Notes under the pieces: model-generated
Database searches by the model: none
Seen by the model: only the letters and a program-made list of their open reading frames with translations
Told to the model about the DNA's origin: nothing
Assembly: GCF_000276805.1 (NCBI RefSeq)
Contig: NZ_AKXQ01000003.1
Location: 1 to 64,000, forward strand
Length of the DNA: 64,000 nucleotides
Reading direction: 5' to 3'
Source: Moritella dasanensis ArB 0140
Lineage (GTDB): Bacteria; Pseudomonadota; Gammaproteobacteria; Enterobacterales; Moritellaceae
Position numbers and translations under genes: made by a program
Shown: piece by piece, positions 17,260 to 26,531 of the stretch
Layout: each line of letters opens with the position of its first letter
Position numbering within the stretch: the stretch's first letter is position 1

Positions 17260-19248
17260 ATGCCATCTCGTCAAGAGCTAGCGAACGCGATTCGTGCCTT
17301 AAGTATGGACGCAGTTCAACAAGCAAATTCAGGCCATCCCGGCGCACCTATGGGCATGGCAGATATTGCCGAAGTATTATGGCGTAAGAACCTAAACCAT
17401 AACCCAGCAAATCCAAACTGGGTTGACCGTGACCGCTTTATTCTTTCAAACGGCCATGGCTCAATGCTTATTTACTCACTGCTACACCTAACAGGTTACG
17501 CACTACCGATTGAAGAGTTGAAAAACTTCCGTCAATTGCATTCAAAAACACCTGGTCACCCAGAATACGGTTATGCACCGGGTATTGAAACTACCACTGG
17601 TCCACTAGGCCAAGGTATTACTAATGCTGTTGGTATGGCGATTGCTGAAAAAACATTAGCAGCACAGTTCAACAAACCTGCACATGAAGTTGTTGATCAC
17701 TTCACTTATTCTTTCCTAGGCGATGGTTGTCTAATGGAAGGCATCTCACACGAAGCATGTTCACTTGCTGGCACATTAGGCCTAGGCAAGCTAGTTGCAT
17801 TCTGGGATGACAACGGTATTTCAATTGACGGCGAAGTTGATGGCTGGTTCACAGACGATACTGTGAAACGTTTTGAAGCTTACGGTTGGCATGTTGTTTC
17901 TGTAGACGGTCACAACCCTGCAGAAATCCAAGCGGCAATTGATGCATCTAAAGCAGAAACATCACGTCCAAGCCTTATCTGTTGTAAAACAGTAATCGGT
18001 TTTGGTTCACCAAACAAAGAAGGTACGCATGACTGTCATGGTGCTCCTCTAGGTGACGCCGAAATCATTGCTACACGTGAAAAATTAGGTTGGAAACACC
18101 CTGCATTCGAAATCCCTGCAGATATCTATTCTGAATGGGATGCTAATGAAGCTGGCGCACAAGCGGAAGCGGCATGGAATGAAAAATTTGCGGCTTATGA
18201 AGTTGCATACCCAGAGCTAGCTGCAGAATACGCACGTCGTACTGCTGGTGAATTACCTGCTAACTGGGAAGCTAAAACGTCTGCTTACATCAAACAGCTA
18301 CAAGCTGATTCTACAAAAGTAGCAACACGTAAAGCATCACAAAACTGTATTGAAGAGTTCGGTGCAATATTACCTGAACTACTAGGTGGTTCTGCAGATT
18401 TAGCACCATCTAACTTAACAATGTGGTCTGGTACTAAAGCAATCACTGCTGATGACGCGTCTGGTAACTACTTACACTATGGTGTACGTGAGTTCGGTAT
18501 GACTGCAATCATCAACGGTATGTCTCTACACGGTGGTTTCACGCCATACGGTGCTACATTCCTGATGTTCATGGAATATGCGCGTAACGCAATGCGTATG
18601 GCTGCATTGATGAAAGTGCAAAACATCCAAGTTTATACACATGACTCAATCGGTCTTGGTGAAGATGGTCCGACTCACCAACCAGTAGAACAAGTTGCAA
18701 GCTTACGTCTAACACCAAACATGAGCGCATGGCGTCCATGTGATTCTGTTGAATCAGCGGTTGCTTGGAAATATGCAATTGAACGTAAAGACGGTCCAAC
18801 TGCACTTATCTTCAGCCGCCAAGGTCTAGCACCTATGCCGCGTGACGAAGCACAATTAGCAAACGTTGTTAAAGGTGGTTACACGCTGGTAGATTGCGAT
18901 GGCAAACCAGAGCTTATCCTTATCTCTACGGGTTCTGAAGTTGAACTTTGTACTAAAGCTGCAGCAGAACTTACAGCGAAAGGCCGTAAGGTTCGCGTTG
19001 TATCTATGCCTGCTACAGACGTATTTGACAAACAAGACGCAGCATACCGCGAATCAGTTTTACCGTCAGACGTTGTTAAACGTGTTGCGGTTGAAGCGGG
19101 TATTGCTGACTTCTGGCACAAATACACTGGCTTTAACGGTGCTATCATCGGTATGACTACATTCGGTGAATCAGCTCCTGCTGAGCAACTGTTTGAAATG
19201 TTCGGTTTCACTGTTGCTAACGTAGTTGCAACGGCTGAATCACTATAA
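17260..19248 (+). CDS. tktA: Transketolase
   Basis: Thiamine-diphosphate enzyme moving two-carbon units between sugar phosphates in the pentose phosphate pathway. 662 residues (E. coli TktA 663). Domain order: ThDP pyrophosphate domain with [18 protein letters not shown] and [18 protein letters not shown]...DDN (GDG-N ThDP motif), the pyrimidine domain with [16 protein letters not shown], and a C-terminal domain from about residue 540. AGGAG lies 7 bases before the ATG. Codon use is that of a strongly expressed gene. A clear terminator follows. Confidence 0.97.
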   Translation: MPSRQELANAIRALSMDAVQQANSGHPGAPMGMADIAEVLWRKNLNHNPANPNWVDRDRFILSNGHGSMLIYSLLHLTGYALPIEELKNFRQLHSKTPGHPEYGYAPGIETTTGPLGQGITNAVGMAIAEKTLAAQFNKPAHEVVDHFTYSFLGDGCLMEGISHEACSLAGTLGLGKLVAFWDDNGISIDGEVDGWFTDDTVKRFEAYGWHVVSVDGHNPAEIQAAIDASKAETSRPSLICCKTVIGFGSPNKEGTHDCHGAPLGDAEIIATREKLGWKHPAFEIPADIYSEWDANEAGAQAEAAWNEKFAAYEVAYPELAAEYARRTAGELPANWEAKTSAYIKQLQADSTKVATRKASQNCIEEFGAILPELLGGSADLAPSNLTMWSGTKAITADDASGNYLHYGVREFGMTAIINGMSLHGGFTPYGATFLMFMEYARNAMRMAALMKVQNIQVYTHDSIGLGEDGPTHQPVEQVASLRLTPNMSAWRPCDSVESAVAWKYAIERKDGPTALIFSRQGLAPMPRDEAQLANVVKGGYTLVDCDGKPELILISTGSEVELCTKAAAELTAKGRKVRVVSMPATDVFDKQDAAYRESVLPSDVVKRVAVEAGIADFWHKYTGFNGAIIGMTTFGESAPAEQLFEMFGFTVANVVATAESL

Positions 19249-19313
19249 TAATGCAATCGGCATAACCTGTGTTATGTCCGATTTGATTATGATGAGTGAC
19301 ATATATTGATATC

Positions 19314-19341
19314 AAAAAAGAGCGCTGCGGTGCTCTTTTTT
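19314..19341 (+). terminator. tkt terminator
   Basis: AAAAAAGAGC and GCTCTTTTTT pair around an 8-base loop with a T run, 65 bases after the tkt stop. Confidence 0.9.
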
Positions 19342-19500
19342 ATTGCCTGATATTTAGCTATGACCTATTACCTGAAACTGAAAGATGTTGACGCGTCGTC
19401 GAAGAGTGAGGGGGAATCGAACATTTTTATTTCAGGCTCTATGTACACTGTGCAGTGTAGCCTGCATTGTGTCTAGGGTTTCAACATCACACTGTTTACG

Positions 19501-20427
19501 TTAAGACTGTTTAATTTCGTCAAAAAACTGTTGCAATAATTGATGCAAAAATTGATTCAGTGGATAACCACGTCGCGTCTGTAGATAACCCCCGATAATG
19601 TCTGATTTTGTCACTGAATCTGGTAGGATAGGCATAGGATAAATAGCTAAATCATTATCTAACTCACTAATGTAACTACTTGAGTAGCAGAGTGAGTCTG
19701 TGTTTTTTAAGGTATATAATGCGGCCTTTAAACTATGCGTTTTTAAAACCACATTCGCTTTATACCCTTTCGATTTATACATGTCATGTAATGCACTTTT
19801 ATTATAATTTACACCTGACAAATACAGTTGCACAACTGGAAGCTCATGCAATATTTCCCAATCACTACCTTGACTTAAAATGGGATGGTTTTTACGTGCG
19901 ACAATGGCAAGTTTGATGCTTTTAATTCTATGGCTATAGATATCTTGGGGAAAGTGAAAGCTAGAGAGTTGAATACTGTAATCGATTTGGCCACTAAGCA
20001 TGTCAGCGAGTGAATGTGCTTGCCAATAGTCAAGCTCAAAACTTGCTTTGGGTAATGCCGCTGACAAAGTTTGTATTAATCGCTCACCAAACACCTCTAA
20101 TAAATAAGTGTTAACAGAAAGGGATACTTTCCCTGTAAATAATAGTGGATCAAAATTGTTGTAAGATTCCATTACTTTATTGATGGGGATTAACATTTCA
20201 TCTGCTGCTTGGGCGAGTTTTTCGGCAAGTTCAGAGGGTTCTACGCCATGTGCCTTACGTAAAAATAGCTGTTCACCAAAGGTTTCACGTAGCTTAGCTA
20301 AACCACGGCTGACGCTGGTCTGAGAAATACCTAAGATCTCTGCGGCTTGATGGGTGTTTTTAGTTTCAACCACTGCTTTTAATAGCTTCATTAAGTTTAA
20401 ATCTAACGTTGCTAGTTGCTTATCCAT
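19501..20427 (-). CDS. LysR-family regulator of the hydrolase cluster (inferred)
   Basis: 308 residues. The helix-turn-helix (about residues 8-65) has LDLNLMKLLKAVVETKNTHQAAEILGISQTSVSRGLAKL, written here as the usual LysR pattern, with an effector-binding domain after about residue 95. GGAAGGGAT precedes the ATG at 20427. It is the last gene of a leftward series containing an outer-membrane protein and three hydrolase-type genes, separated from them by 269 bases, so it may control them; this is inference from position only. Confidence 0.83.
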   Translation of the reverse strand: MDKQLATLDLNLMKLLKAVVETKNTHQAAEILGISQTSVSRGLAKLRETFGEQLFLRKAHGVEPSELAEKLAQAADEMLIPINKVMESYNNFDPLLFTGKVSLSVNTYLLEVFGERLIQTLSAALPKASFELDYWQAHSLADMLSGQIDYSIQLSSFHFPQDIYSHRIKSIKLAIVARKNHPILSQGSDWEILHELPVVQLYLSGVNYNKSALHDMYKSKGYKANVVLKTHSLKAALYTLKNTDSLCYSSSYISELDNDLAIYPMPILPDSVTKSDIIGGYLQTRRGYPLNQFLHQLLQQFFDEIKQS

Positions 20428-20696
20428 GCTTTAATCCCTTCCTAAAAACAATCCATTAAATATACTGTAATGCTTGTATTAGCACACTGTTTTTTTGGAA
20501 TGTTTTTGGCTTTAAAGTAAAGATGATGGTCGTTTATCTTGGATGGGAATACCCTGCGTCAAAGCAAAGCAGGGTTATCGCTTTTTGTGGTGTTGGGAAA
20601 TAGAAGGTGCGACTCGAATCTGTGCTTGGATTTCCGTTACGATTTCCAGGCCTCATTGATTAAGCACAATGTCACTTATTTTATGCCTGGCTGCAT

Positions 20697-21401
20697 TTAA
20701 AATGCATAGGTATAACTAAAGGTTGTTTCGTGATCTTTATCTTCGTTGTATTTGTACATTAATTTCAGATTTTGATTACCGTTAAATCGGTAACCAACAA
20801 TTGTTTCAAATTCAAATTTACGGATATCCACATCGGCACTGTTTGTCATCTCTAGTGGATTAAAACTATAAGTATACTGCGGGATCATGTTGACCCAAAT
20901 TTCAGGAGTGAAGTTATAAATCATCATCGCTTGCGCCATCCCTATATAGGCGTTATTTTCCGAGAAGTCATTACTCGTAAAACCCGCGCCTAACATCGGC
21001 ACAATCATCGCTTTATCACCAAAGGATAATACTTGTAACGCGTTTAATACCAGTGAGTGAGAATCTGCACCAGCATCTGCAAAATCAGTATCCCAGATAT
21101 AATCCACCATAAAACCAGCGCCTACATTGGTATTTGTAGCAGCGGCGCGTAAACGGTGTAACTGTAAATCTTCTTTTGCTTCATATTTAGCAAGCGCCCC
21201 CCAGTTATCGTTGATAGATGTTGCTAAACCTAGCCCTAATGTCGTCCCTTCATTGCTGTAGGCGGCTTCTACTGAAGAGTAGATAACGGTTGGATTTGCA
21301 AAATCGATCGCCTCTTCATCTGACATTAAGTCAACTTGTGCGTAACTTACATTGGTAAGGAGTAGCCCTGCGGTGATGCTAGTGATAATATTTAGTTTCA
21401 T
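20697..21401 (-). CDS. Outer-membrane beta-barrel protein of the hydrolase cluster
   Basis: 234 residues. Signal peptide MKLNIITSITAGLLLTNVSYA, then a short acidic stretch and alternating beta strands, ending YKYNEDKDHETTFSYTYAF with the terminal Phe of outer-membrane barrels. The ATG at 21401 is chosen because the signal peptide starts there and AGGA precedes it; an ATG at 21485 would add 28 non-signal residues. I do not recognise a named family. It is downstream of two epoxide-hydrolase-like genes and could pass their substrate across the outer membrane; this is speculative. Confidence 0.75.
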   Translation of the reverse strand: MKLNIITSITAGLLLTNVSYAQVDLMSDEEAIDFANPTVIYSSVEAAYSNEGTTLGLGLATSINDNWGALAKYEAKEDLQLHRLRAAATNTNVGAGFMVDYIWDTDFADAGADSHSLVLNALQVLSFGDKAMIVPMLGAGFTSNDFSENNAYIGMAQAMMIYNFTPEIWVNMIPQYTYSFNPLEMTNSADVDIRKFEFETIVGYRFNGNQNLKLMYKYNEDKDHETTFSYTYAF

Positions 21402-21521
21402 GTTAATATCCTGGTTAGAAGTAAGGCTAATAACAGAAATTTTATCGGTCAAAGCGTGCTTTGAATAGGAATTACAGAAATTCAAATTTGCAGGTTTATC
21501 GATGGCGGATCATTATTATTT

Positions 21522-21551
21522 CCCACCCGATTTTTGATTAAATCGAGTGGG
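21522..21551 (-). other. Strong hairpin between hydrolase and outer-membrane genes
   Basis: CCCACCCGATTT and AAATCGAGTGGG pair at 11 of 12 positions around a 6-base loop. In the direction of transcription no T run follows, so it is not a standard terminator. It may stabilise or attenuate the transcript between the two genes. Confidence 0.5.
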
Positions 21552-21580
21552 CAAAATCAAAATACGAAAAGTAAGGCGGA

Positions 21581-22546
21581 TTATTTCTCTAGCGAGTCCA
21601 AGAACTTGCTAAGTTGCTCATTTACCCACTCAGGTACTTCTTGAGATAGCCAGTGGCCAGCATCGGTTGATTCATTGATGCGTAAGTCTGCAAACAGTGT
21701 GCTCATGTCAAAGCCAATACTTTCTATATATTCTTGCGTCCACTCTCGTGAGCCTGTTAAATACATCGCTGGAGGCTGAATGAGATCGCTTTTTCCTTCA
21801 GTCAACTTAAAGGTCTCTGGAAAGTTGCGGTACCAATTAAGCGGGCCTTCAAAACCATTAAATTCATAACGGCTGGCCATATATTTAACCAGCTCATCGG
21901 AAACAAAATCGTTTTTAGCCTCGTCAAGTGTAATGCGCTCAAAGAAATTAGCGTCTTCAGCGCCTTGATTAAGGATATCCATATCACCACGGAAAACCAT
22001 ATTGATACTTTTGTACTTATCTTCATTTAACAAAGCTGTTGTTTCATCACGCTGGAAATCTAGAATATAAAAGTAGTTATCGCCAAATTGTTGCTTGAAG
22101 GTGTCGATCTGCGGTTGCTCACCACGACCAAACCAAGGTACTGATAAACCACCTACAGCCTTCACTTTATCTGGATGGCACCAAGCTGTATGCCAGGCAA
22201 CGATACAACCCCAATCATGACCAATAACAATGGCTTCTTCTTCACCGTAAGCCTCAATTAAACCAGCAACATCAGCCGCTAGTTCAATGGTGTTATAGCT
22301 AGATTTATCACTAGGCGCATCACTTTCTCCATATCCACGTTGCTCAGGCATGGCAACTTTGTAACCTTTATTCAGTAACATGGGTACTTGTGGACCCCAA
22401 ACGCTCCAACTTTCAGGGAATCCGTGCAACAGGATAATTAATGGACCTTCTCCTGCTTCAAAAACATTTAATTCAATACCGTTGGTCGTAATGCGTCGTG
22501 AGGTAACACCAAAATCATCGAGGTTGTATGGCAGTTTAGTCATCAT
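21581..22546 (-). CDS. Alpha/beta hydrolase, epoxide hydrolase-like (cytoplasmic)
   Basis: 321 residues of the soluble epoxide hydrolase/haloalkane dehalogenase group. Motifs: LHGFPESWSVWG (HGxP oxyanion loop), MPEQRGYGESDAP, VIGHDWGCIVAW with the nucleophile Asp of the GHDWG elbow, and DAGHWLSQEVPEWV carrying the catalytic His. A cap region lies between. No signal peptide. AGGA precedes the ATG ATG at 22546, chosen over the ATG at 22573. The upstream neighbour encodes an exported relative, 35 bases away, so they are probably cotranscribed. The substrate is unknown. Confidence 0.85.
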   Translation of the reverse strand: MMTKLPYNLDDFGVTSRRITTNGIELNVFEAGEGPLIILLHGFPESWSVWGPQVPMLLNKGYKVAMPEQRGYGESDAPSDKSSYNTIELAADVAGLIEAYGEEEAIVIGHDWGCIVAWHTAWCHPDKVKAVGGLSVPWFGRGEQPQIDTFKQQFGDNYFYILDFQRDETTALLNEDKYKSINMVFRGDMDILNQGAEDANFFERITLDEAKNDFVSDELVKYMASRYEFNGFEGPLNWYRNFPETFKLTEGKSDLIQPPAMYLTGSREWTQEYIESIGFDMSTLFADLRINESTDAGHWLSQEVPEWVNEQLSKFLDSLEK

Positions 22547-22581
22547 TGTATTTATCCTATAAGTTATCATCAATGTTAGTT

Positions 22582-23661
22582 TTATTTAACGTGGTTGAGG
22601 AAATCAATAAGTAATTCATTCACTGCCTCAGGCGCTTCTTCTGGTGTTAAATGAGAAGCATCTGGAATCAAAACGTTTTTATATAAGTTAGGTACATTTT
22701 CTGCTAATTTATCATAAACTGCTTTGCCATAGATGATGCCCGGATCTTGCTCTCCAGCGATAAATAATGCAGGTTGTTGAACTTTAGCACCGGCTAAAAA
22801 TGACGTATGTTTCCAACCTAGATCAACGGCTCTATACCAGTTTAATGCACCAGTGAAGCTTTCGAATTCGCTAACATAATATTCAAGTACCTGTGGCGTT
22901 AACCATTCAGGTAATTTTTTAGGCTCAACCATTATGTCTGCAACTGCTTGACCTGGTTTTAAAATAAATCCACAACGTTCATCTGGGCCAGCTGTAGCGC
23001 TTAGTGAATTAAGGATGAAACGCATGGAGTACGCAGAATCTTTATAATCGCTGTCTTCTACACCAGGCTGTTGAAAGTAATCTTGGTAGAAAACCATGCC
23101 ATTGTCTCTAAACCTTGTTTTCCACATATCAGAAGGTAACTGATCACTGCGAGGTGCGTAAGGGCTGCTAATCATGACTAAACCGCTAAATAAATCAGGA
23201 CGTACCAGCGCAGCTGTATAAGCAACAGGGCTACCCCAGTCCCAACCAGCGACGACAGTATTATCAATTTCTAGGTGATTTAATAAGCCAACAACATCAC
23301 CCGCAAGCGTGGTTAAAGCGTAATCTTCAATATGTTCAGGCGCCTCAGTTTGTCCGTAGCCACGTTGAGTCGGTACGATCACGCGATAACCTGCTGCTAC
23401 TAACGCAGGGATTTGATTTCTCCACGAGTACCATGTCAAAGGAAAACCGTGCAATAAAACAATAGCAGGGCCTTGGCCTTCATCAACGTAATGCATTTTA
23501 ATGCCATTGATCTGAGCAAATTGATGATTAAATTGGCTTGCATCGTCTGGGTTAGTAATTTTTCTATTCGGTGTTTTTACTGGGTTATTATTATCAGCGA
23601 TCACTGATGTACTGAACACACCAACAAATAATATTGTTAGCAAGTATTTAAATTTATTCAT
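22582..23661 (-). CDS. Exported alpha/beta hydrolase, epoxide hydrolase-like
   Basis: 359 residues with signal peptide MNKFKYLLTILFVGVFSTSVIA, so periplasmic or secreted. The mature part has LLHGFPLTWYSW, VPTQRGYGQTEAP, VAGWDWGSPVAY (Asp nucleophile elbow GWDWG, with Trp in place of the usual His) and PDASHLTPEEAPEAV with the catalytic His. It belongs to the same superfamily as the next gene but is clearly diverged from it and targeted to another compartment. It follows the alkylsulfatase-like gene after 79 bases containing a hairpin. Substrate unknown. Confidence 0.85.
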   Translation of the reverse strand: MNKFKYLLTILFVGVFSTSVIADNNNPVKTPNRKITNPDDASQFNHQFAQINGIKMHYVDEGQGPAIVLLHGFPLTWYSWRNQIPALVAAGYRVIVPTQRGYGQTEAPEHIEDYALTTLAGDVVGLLNHLEIDNTVVAGWDWGSPVAYTAALVRPDLFSGLVMISSPYAPRSDQLPSDMWKTRFRDNGMVFYQDYFQQPGVEDSDYKDSAYSMRFILNSLSATAGPDERCGFILKPGQAVADIMVEPKKLPEWLTPQVLEYYVSEFESFTGALNWYRAVDLGWKHTSFLAGAKVQQPALFIAGEQDPGIIYGKAVYDKLAENVPNLYKNVLIPDASHLTPEEAPEAVNELLIDFLNHVK

Positions 23662-23701
23662 AATCAGACTTTCCTATTGATAGGCACAAAAGGAGACAAG
23701 A

Positions 23702-23723
23702 GGAAGCCTCTTAAGGGGCTCCC
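23702..23723 (-). other. Intercistronic hairpin
   Basis: GGAAGCCTC and GGGGCTCCC pair (8 of 9 positions, one wobble) around TTAA, between the alkylsulfatase-like gene and the exported hydrolase. Only scattered T's follow in the leftward direction, so partial termination or RNA processing is possible. Confidence 0.45.
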
Positions 23724-23740
23724 TTGATTCCTGTTGTTTA

Positions 23741-25570
23741 TTACAAAGAAGATGCTGGAATAAGTGCAGCTTTGCTTGGATGAACTTGGTCGAACAATGA
23801 GAAGAAGCTTTTCACATCAGCTTTATTACTCACTTTAACGTCTTTGTGTGTGATTAAATCGTCAAGTGTGAACTCACCAACAAAGTAACCAGCCCAAGCG
23901 TCTTTAGACATCTTGATGGTTAGGTCTGCTTCGTGTGGATATGTGCTAAGGTCGGAAATAAACTCAGCAATACCACTACGCACATGCATTCCCATTACGC
24001 CTGAATCATCACCTTCAACTTCGATAGAGAGTAATTGGTTTTTACCGTAGCTTACTTTCGGATCAAGGCGTACACGATACTGCTCAACTGAATTTGCAGC
24101 AGGGAAGCCTAAAACAGACTCTGGACCTGTAAACATGAGCGCTGGTATATGTAGATTGCCTTCCATCTCTAATGCTTTAGAAAGATAGAAAGAACGTGGG
24201 ATACTTGCGCTAGTGTTGTAACCCATTTGACGTACCGCATCAGCCAATAATTGACGAGACTCTTGGTCAGTTGGCTCAACTTTAACAAGGTATCCTGCTA
24301 ATTCAGCTGACCAAGCGTATTGCGCTGATGCTAATGTATTTTTAAGCTCCGCTTTAACGGCGTCAACACCACCAAAACCTGCAACTATTTTCTGTGCTTG
24401 CTCATTCGGAGCGATACGGTTTAATACTTCAGTATCTCGTCCAAACCAACCTAATGCGTAGTTGTAGATGTAAGCAGGGTAGTAAGATAATTCCCCGTAA
24501 GTCATTTGGTTATTTGGTTGTTCTGCCAGATCTTTTGGCATTTGCACCCAATAACGTAACTCTTCTGGTGTTTTACCGTGCATAATGCCACGGATCGTTT
24601 GGTCATAAAGGTACATAATCGCATCGTAATAACCCGTTAGTGCTTCCTGTACTTTATCTTCACCACTAATGTTAATAGAGTGCGTGTTGATAAGGTGTTT
24701 AGGCTTAAGATCTCGAATTAGTTGCACACCAGCCGCCCAATCTGTTGGGTCACGGTAAACAGAACCACGTAACGTATATACGTTAGGGAATGCAGGCCAT
24801 AAGTGGTTATTTAATACTGTGCTAGATGCTGGAATATGAACAATAACTTGATCATTTGTGTCACTGTCAAAATCGGTGTAGAACACCATATCAACACCAT
24901 CAACAGTCATTTCTTGACCGTGAGTGACTGGGGTATTAACAGGAACAAAACCTTTGGTTTTACCTATAGGTGTCGCTGCGCGTGCATCAGGCCCTTCTTC
25001 TGGTAAAAGCAAAGAGAATTGCTCAACAGTTCTTGCTAACAAAACAGGGCTTAATTCTGGAATTGCAGCACCTAGACCACCACTCTCAAGAATATTCATG
25101 TTTAAATCAGGGTGACCGATAATAACAATATCATCGCCGTATGCATCAACGATAGCTTGAGTACCGAAAGCATAGTGAGCATGGCTGTAAATAACCGTTG
25201 TAATCGGTTTATCACTTATTGTTTTAACCAGTTCAATAATCTCTTGTGCTTCTTCGATATCATCACCAGTATCATAGATGATTAACCCGCTTTCGCCTTC
25301 GATGATCGCTTTATAACCCCAGTGATAACCAACAACAGCCCATACGCCGTCTTCAATTTTTTCAATGTAAGGTTCTACAGGCTGAGTTTGTGCTAGTTGT
25401 TCGCCCATTCTTGCATTGTAGATACCACCATTGTCGTATGTGGCATGCTTAACTTCTTCACCGTTGTAAACACCTTGTGGGTAGGTAAAGTTAGAATCAT
25501 TGTGGTTGTGGGCATATGCCGTTGTGGCAATAATACTGGTAGTAACAATCGATAGAATAAATTTTTTCAT
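23741..25570 (-). CDS. Exported alkylsulfatase-like MBL-fold protein with altered metal motif
   Basis: 609 residues from the ATG at 25570 (AGGGG upstream), starting with signal peptide MKKFILSIVTTSIIATTAYA. An N-terminal metallo-beta-lactamase fold (about 60-320) is followed by the alkylsulfatase dimerisation region (LTGYYDAIMYLYDQTIRGIMHG onward) and an SCP2-like C-terminal domain (about 480-600, VLGFPAANSVEQYRVRLDPK). SdsA1-type enzymes cleave alkyl sulfates. The metal motif HxHxDH reads HAHYAF here (H130, H132 kept; Asp and second His are A134, F135), so one zinc site looks lost. Other parts such as NVYTLRGSVYRDP are kept. Catalysis may differ from that of true sulfatases. Confidence 0.85.
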   Translation of the reverse strand: MKKFILSIVTTSIIATTAYAHNHNDSNFTYPQGVYNGEEVKHATYDNGGIYNARMGEQLAQTQPVEPYIEKIEDGVWAVVGYHWGYKAIIEGESGLIIYDTGDDIEEAQEIIELVKTISDKPITTVIYSHAHYAFGTQAIVDAYGDDIVIIGHPDLNMNILESGGLGAAIPELSPVLLARTVEQFSLLLPEEGPDARAATPIGKTKGFVPVNTPVTHGQEMTVDGVDMVFYTDFDSDTNDQVIVHIPASSTVLNNHLWPAFPNVYTLRGSVYRDPTDWAAGVQLIRDLKPKHLINTHSINISGEDKVQEALTGYYDAIMYLYDQTIRGIMHGKTPEELRYWVQMPKDLAEQPNNQMTYGELSYYPAYIYNYALGWFGRDTEVLNRIAPNEQAQKIVAGFGGVDAVKAELKNTLASAQYAWSAELAGYLVKVEPTDQESRQLLADAVRQMGYNTSASIPRSFYLSKALEMEGNLHIPALMFTGPESVLGFPAANSVEQYRVRLDPKVSYGKNQLLSIEVEGDDSGVMGMHVRSGIAEFISDLSTYPHEADLTIKMSKDAWAGYFVGEFTLDDLITHKDVKVSNKADVKSFFSLFDQVHPSKAALIPASSL

Positions 25571-25953
25571 GTGTATCCCCTGCTTTAATATGCAACTAGT
25601 ATTCAATAAACTGGGCAATAAACCGATGAATTAGAGAAATTCATTTTTGTAATTCACATATTTGTAAAAATAAATAAGTCTGAAAGGGAGGGGGGGGGAT
25701 TAAAGGTAAATTGAAGTGGCTGAAGTAGTCATTATGAACATTGTTTAGAATATATAGTGATATTTATAAGTCGCTTTGGGAGCGATAGCGAGTTGCTTTT
25801 ATGGATGGTAAATAAGTAAGGTTGCAGTGTTTTTAAGAGGATTTTTATTTGTAAGATATTTATTATATTCAAATAAAAATAGGGACCATTTAGATCCCTA
25901 TCTATCTGCCCAGCATCACGCTAGTTTTTTATTATTCCGTATCGAATTGCTAA
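25571..25953. other. Intergenic region between hydrolase cluster and panD
   Basis: 383 bases, very AT-rich except for a G-rich stretch at 25686-25698 containing nine consecutive G's. It holds the likely promoter of the leftward hydrolase cluster and the panD terminator at 25872-25901. No credible gene is visible; a 71-codon plus-strand frame at 25827 runs through the panD terminator. Confidence 0.6.
25872..25901 (-). terminator. panD terminator
   Basis: Leftward, ATAGGGA and TCCCTAT pair over a 9-base loop, followed by TTTTATTT. It lies about 55 bases after the panD stop and ends the pan operon. Confidence 0.8.
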
Positions 25954-26334
25954 CTACGCAACCTGTACTGGAATATCGTTACTTGTGCGAACAATATCAT
26001 TCGCTTGATCAAGATAAACTAGGTCTGGCTTGTGTTTTTTAGCTGCTTCATTATCCATGCGTACATAAGCACAGATGATGATGCGATCGCCTACTGCTGC
26101 TTTACGTGCTGCTGCACCGTTCACAGAAATGATTTTCGAACCGCGTTCGCCAGCGATAGCGTAAGTTGAAAAGCGCTCACCATTATCAATGTTATAGATA
26201 TCGATTGCTTCATATTCTAGGATCCCTGATGCATCAAGCATATCTTGATCGATTGCACATGAACCTTCATAGTTTAATTCGGCATGTGTTACACGCGCTT
26301 GGTGTAACTTACCTTTTAGCATTGTGGTTTGCAT
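25954..26334 (-). CDS. panD: Aspartate 1-decarboxylase precursor
   Basis: Makes beta-alanine from aspartate for pantothenate synthesis. The ATG at 26334 gives 126 residues, the length of E. coli PanD, and [12 protein letters not shown] aligns with its start. NYEGSCAID contains the Gly-Ser self-cleavage site that yields the pyruvoyl Ser25. [20 protein letters not shown] and the C-terminal IPVQVA are family blocks. It follows panC after 197 bases containing an imperfect tandem repeat. Confidence 0.96.
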   Translation of the reverse strand: MQTTMLKGKLHQARVTHAELNYEGSCAIDQDMLDASGILEYEAIDIYNIDNGERFSTYAIAGERGSKIISVNGAAARKAAVGDRIIICAYVRMDNEAAKKHKPDLVYLDQANDIVRTSNDIPVQVA

Positions 26335-26370
26335 TGTTCTAAAACCCATTCCATTAAAGTTTATGACTAT

Positions 26371-26424
26371 ATACCGTACGAATTATTTACCGACGACATA
26401 CCGTACACATTATGTACCGGCGCC
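26371..26424. repeat. Imperfect 27-base tandem repeat upstream of panD
   Basis: Two adjacent 27-base units (26371-26397 and 26398-26424), each starting ATACCGTAC and containing ATTAT and TACCG, agree at 22 of 27 positions. They lie 37 bases before the panD start in the panC-panD gap, where a regulator or promoter would sit. Confidence 0.7.
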
Positions 26425-26531
26425 CATAGTAGCGTATTTGTTTAATTAGCGCAATTGTACTAGCGGTAAGCTAAATTTGTACTATTTGTTAGACTAATTT
26501 ACCTTAATGGCCAGCTGAAATACGCTAATCG

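Noticed and set aside
20551..20575. Hairpin ACCCTGC/GCAGGGT between the LysR and outer-membrane genes as a terminator
   Set aside because: The outer-membrane gene is read leftward, and no T run follows in that direction; on the plus strand there is no gene to terminate.
25827..26042. 71-codon plus-strand frame at the panD 3' end
   Set aside because: It runs through the panD terminator and into panD antisense; no ribosome site.
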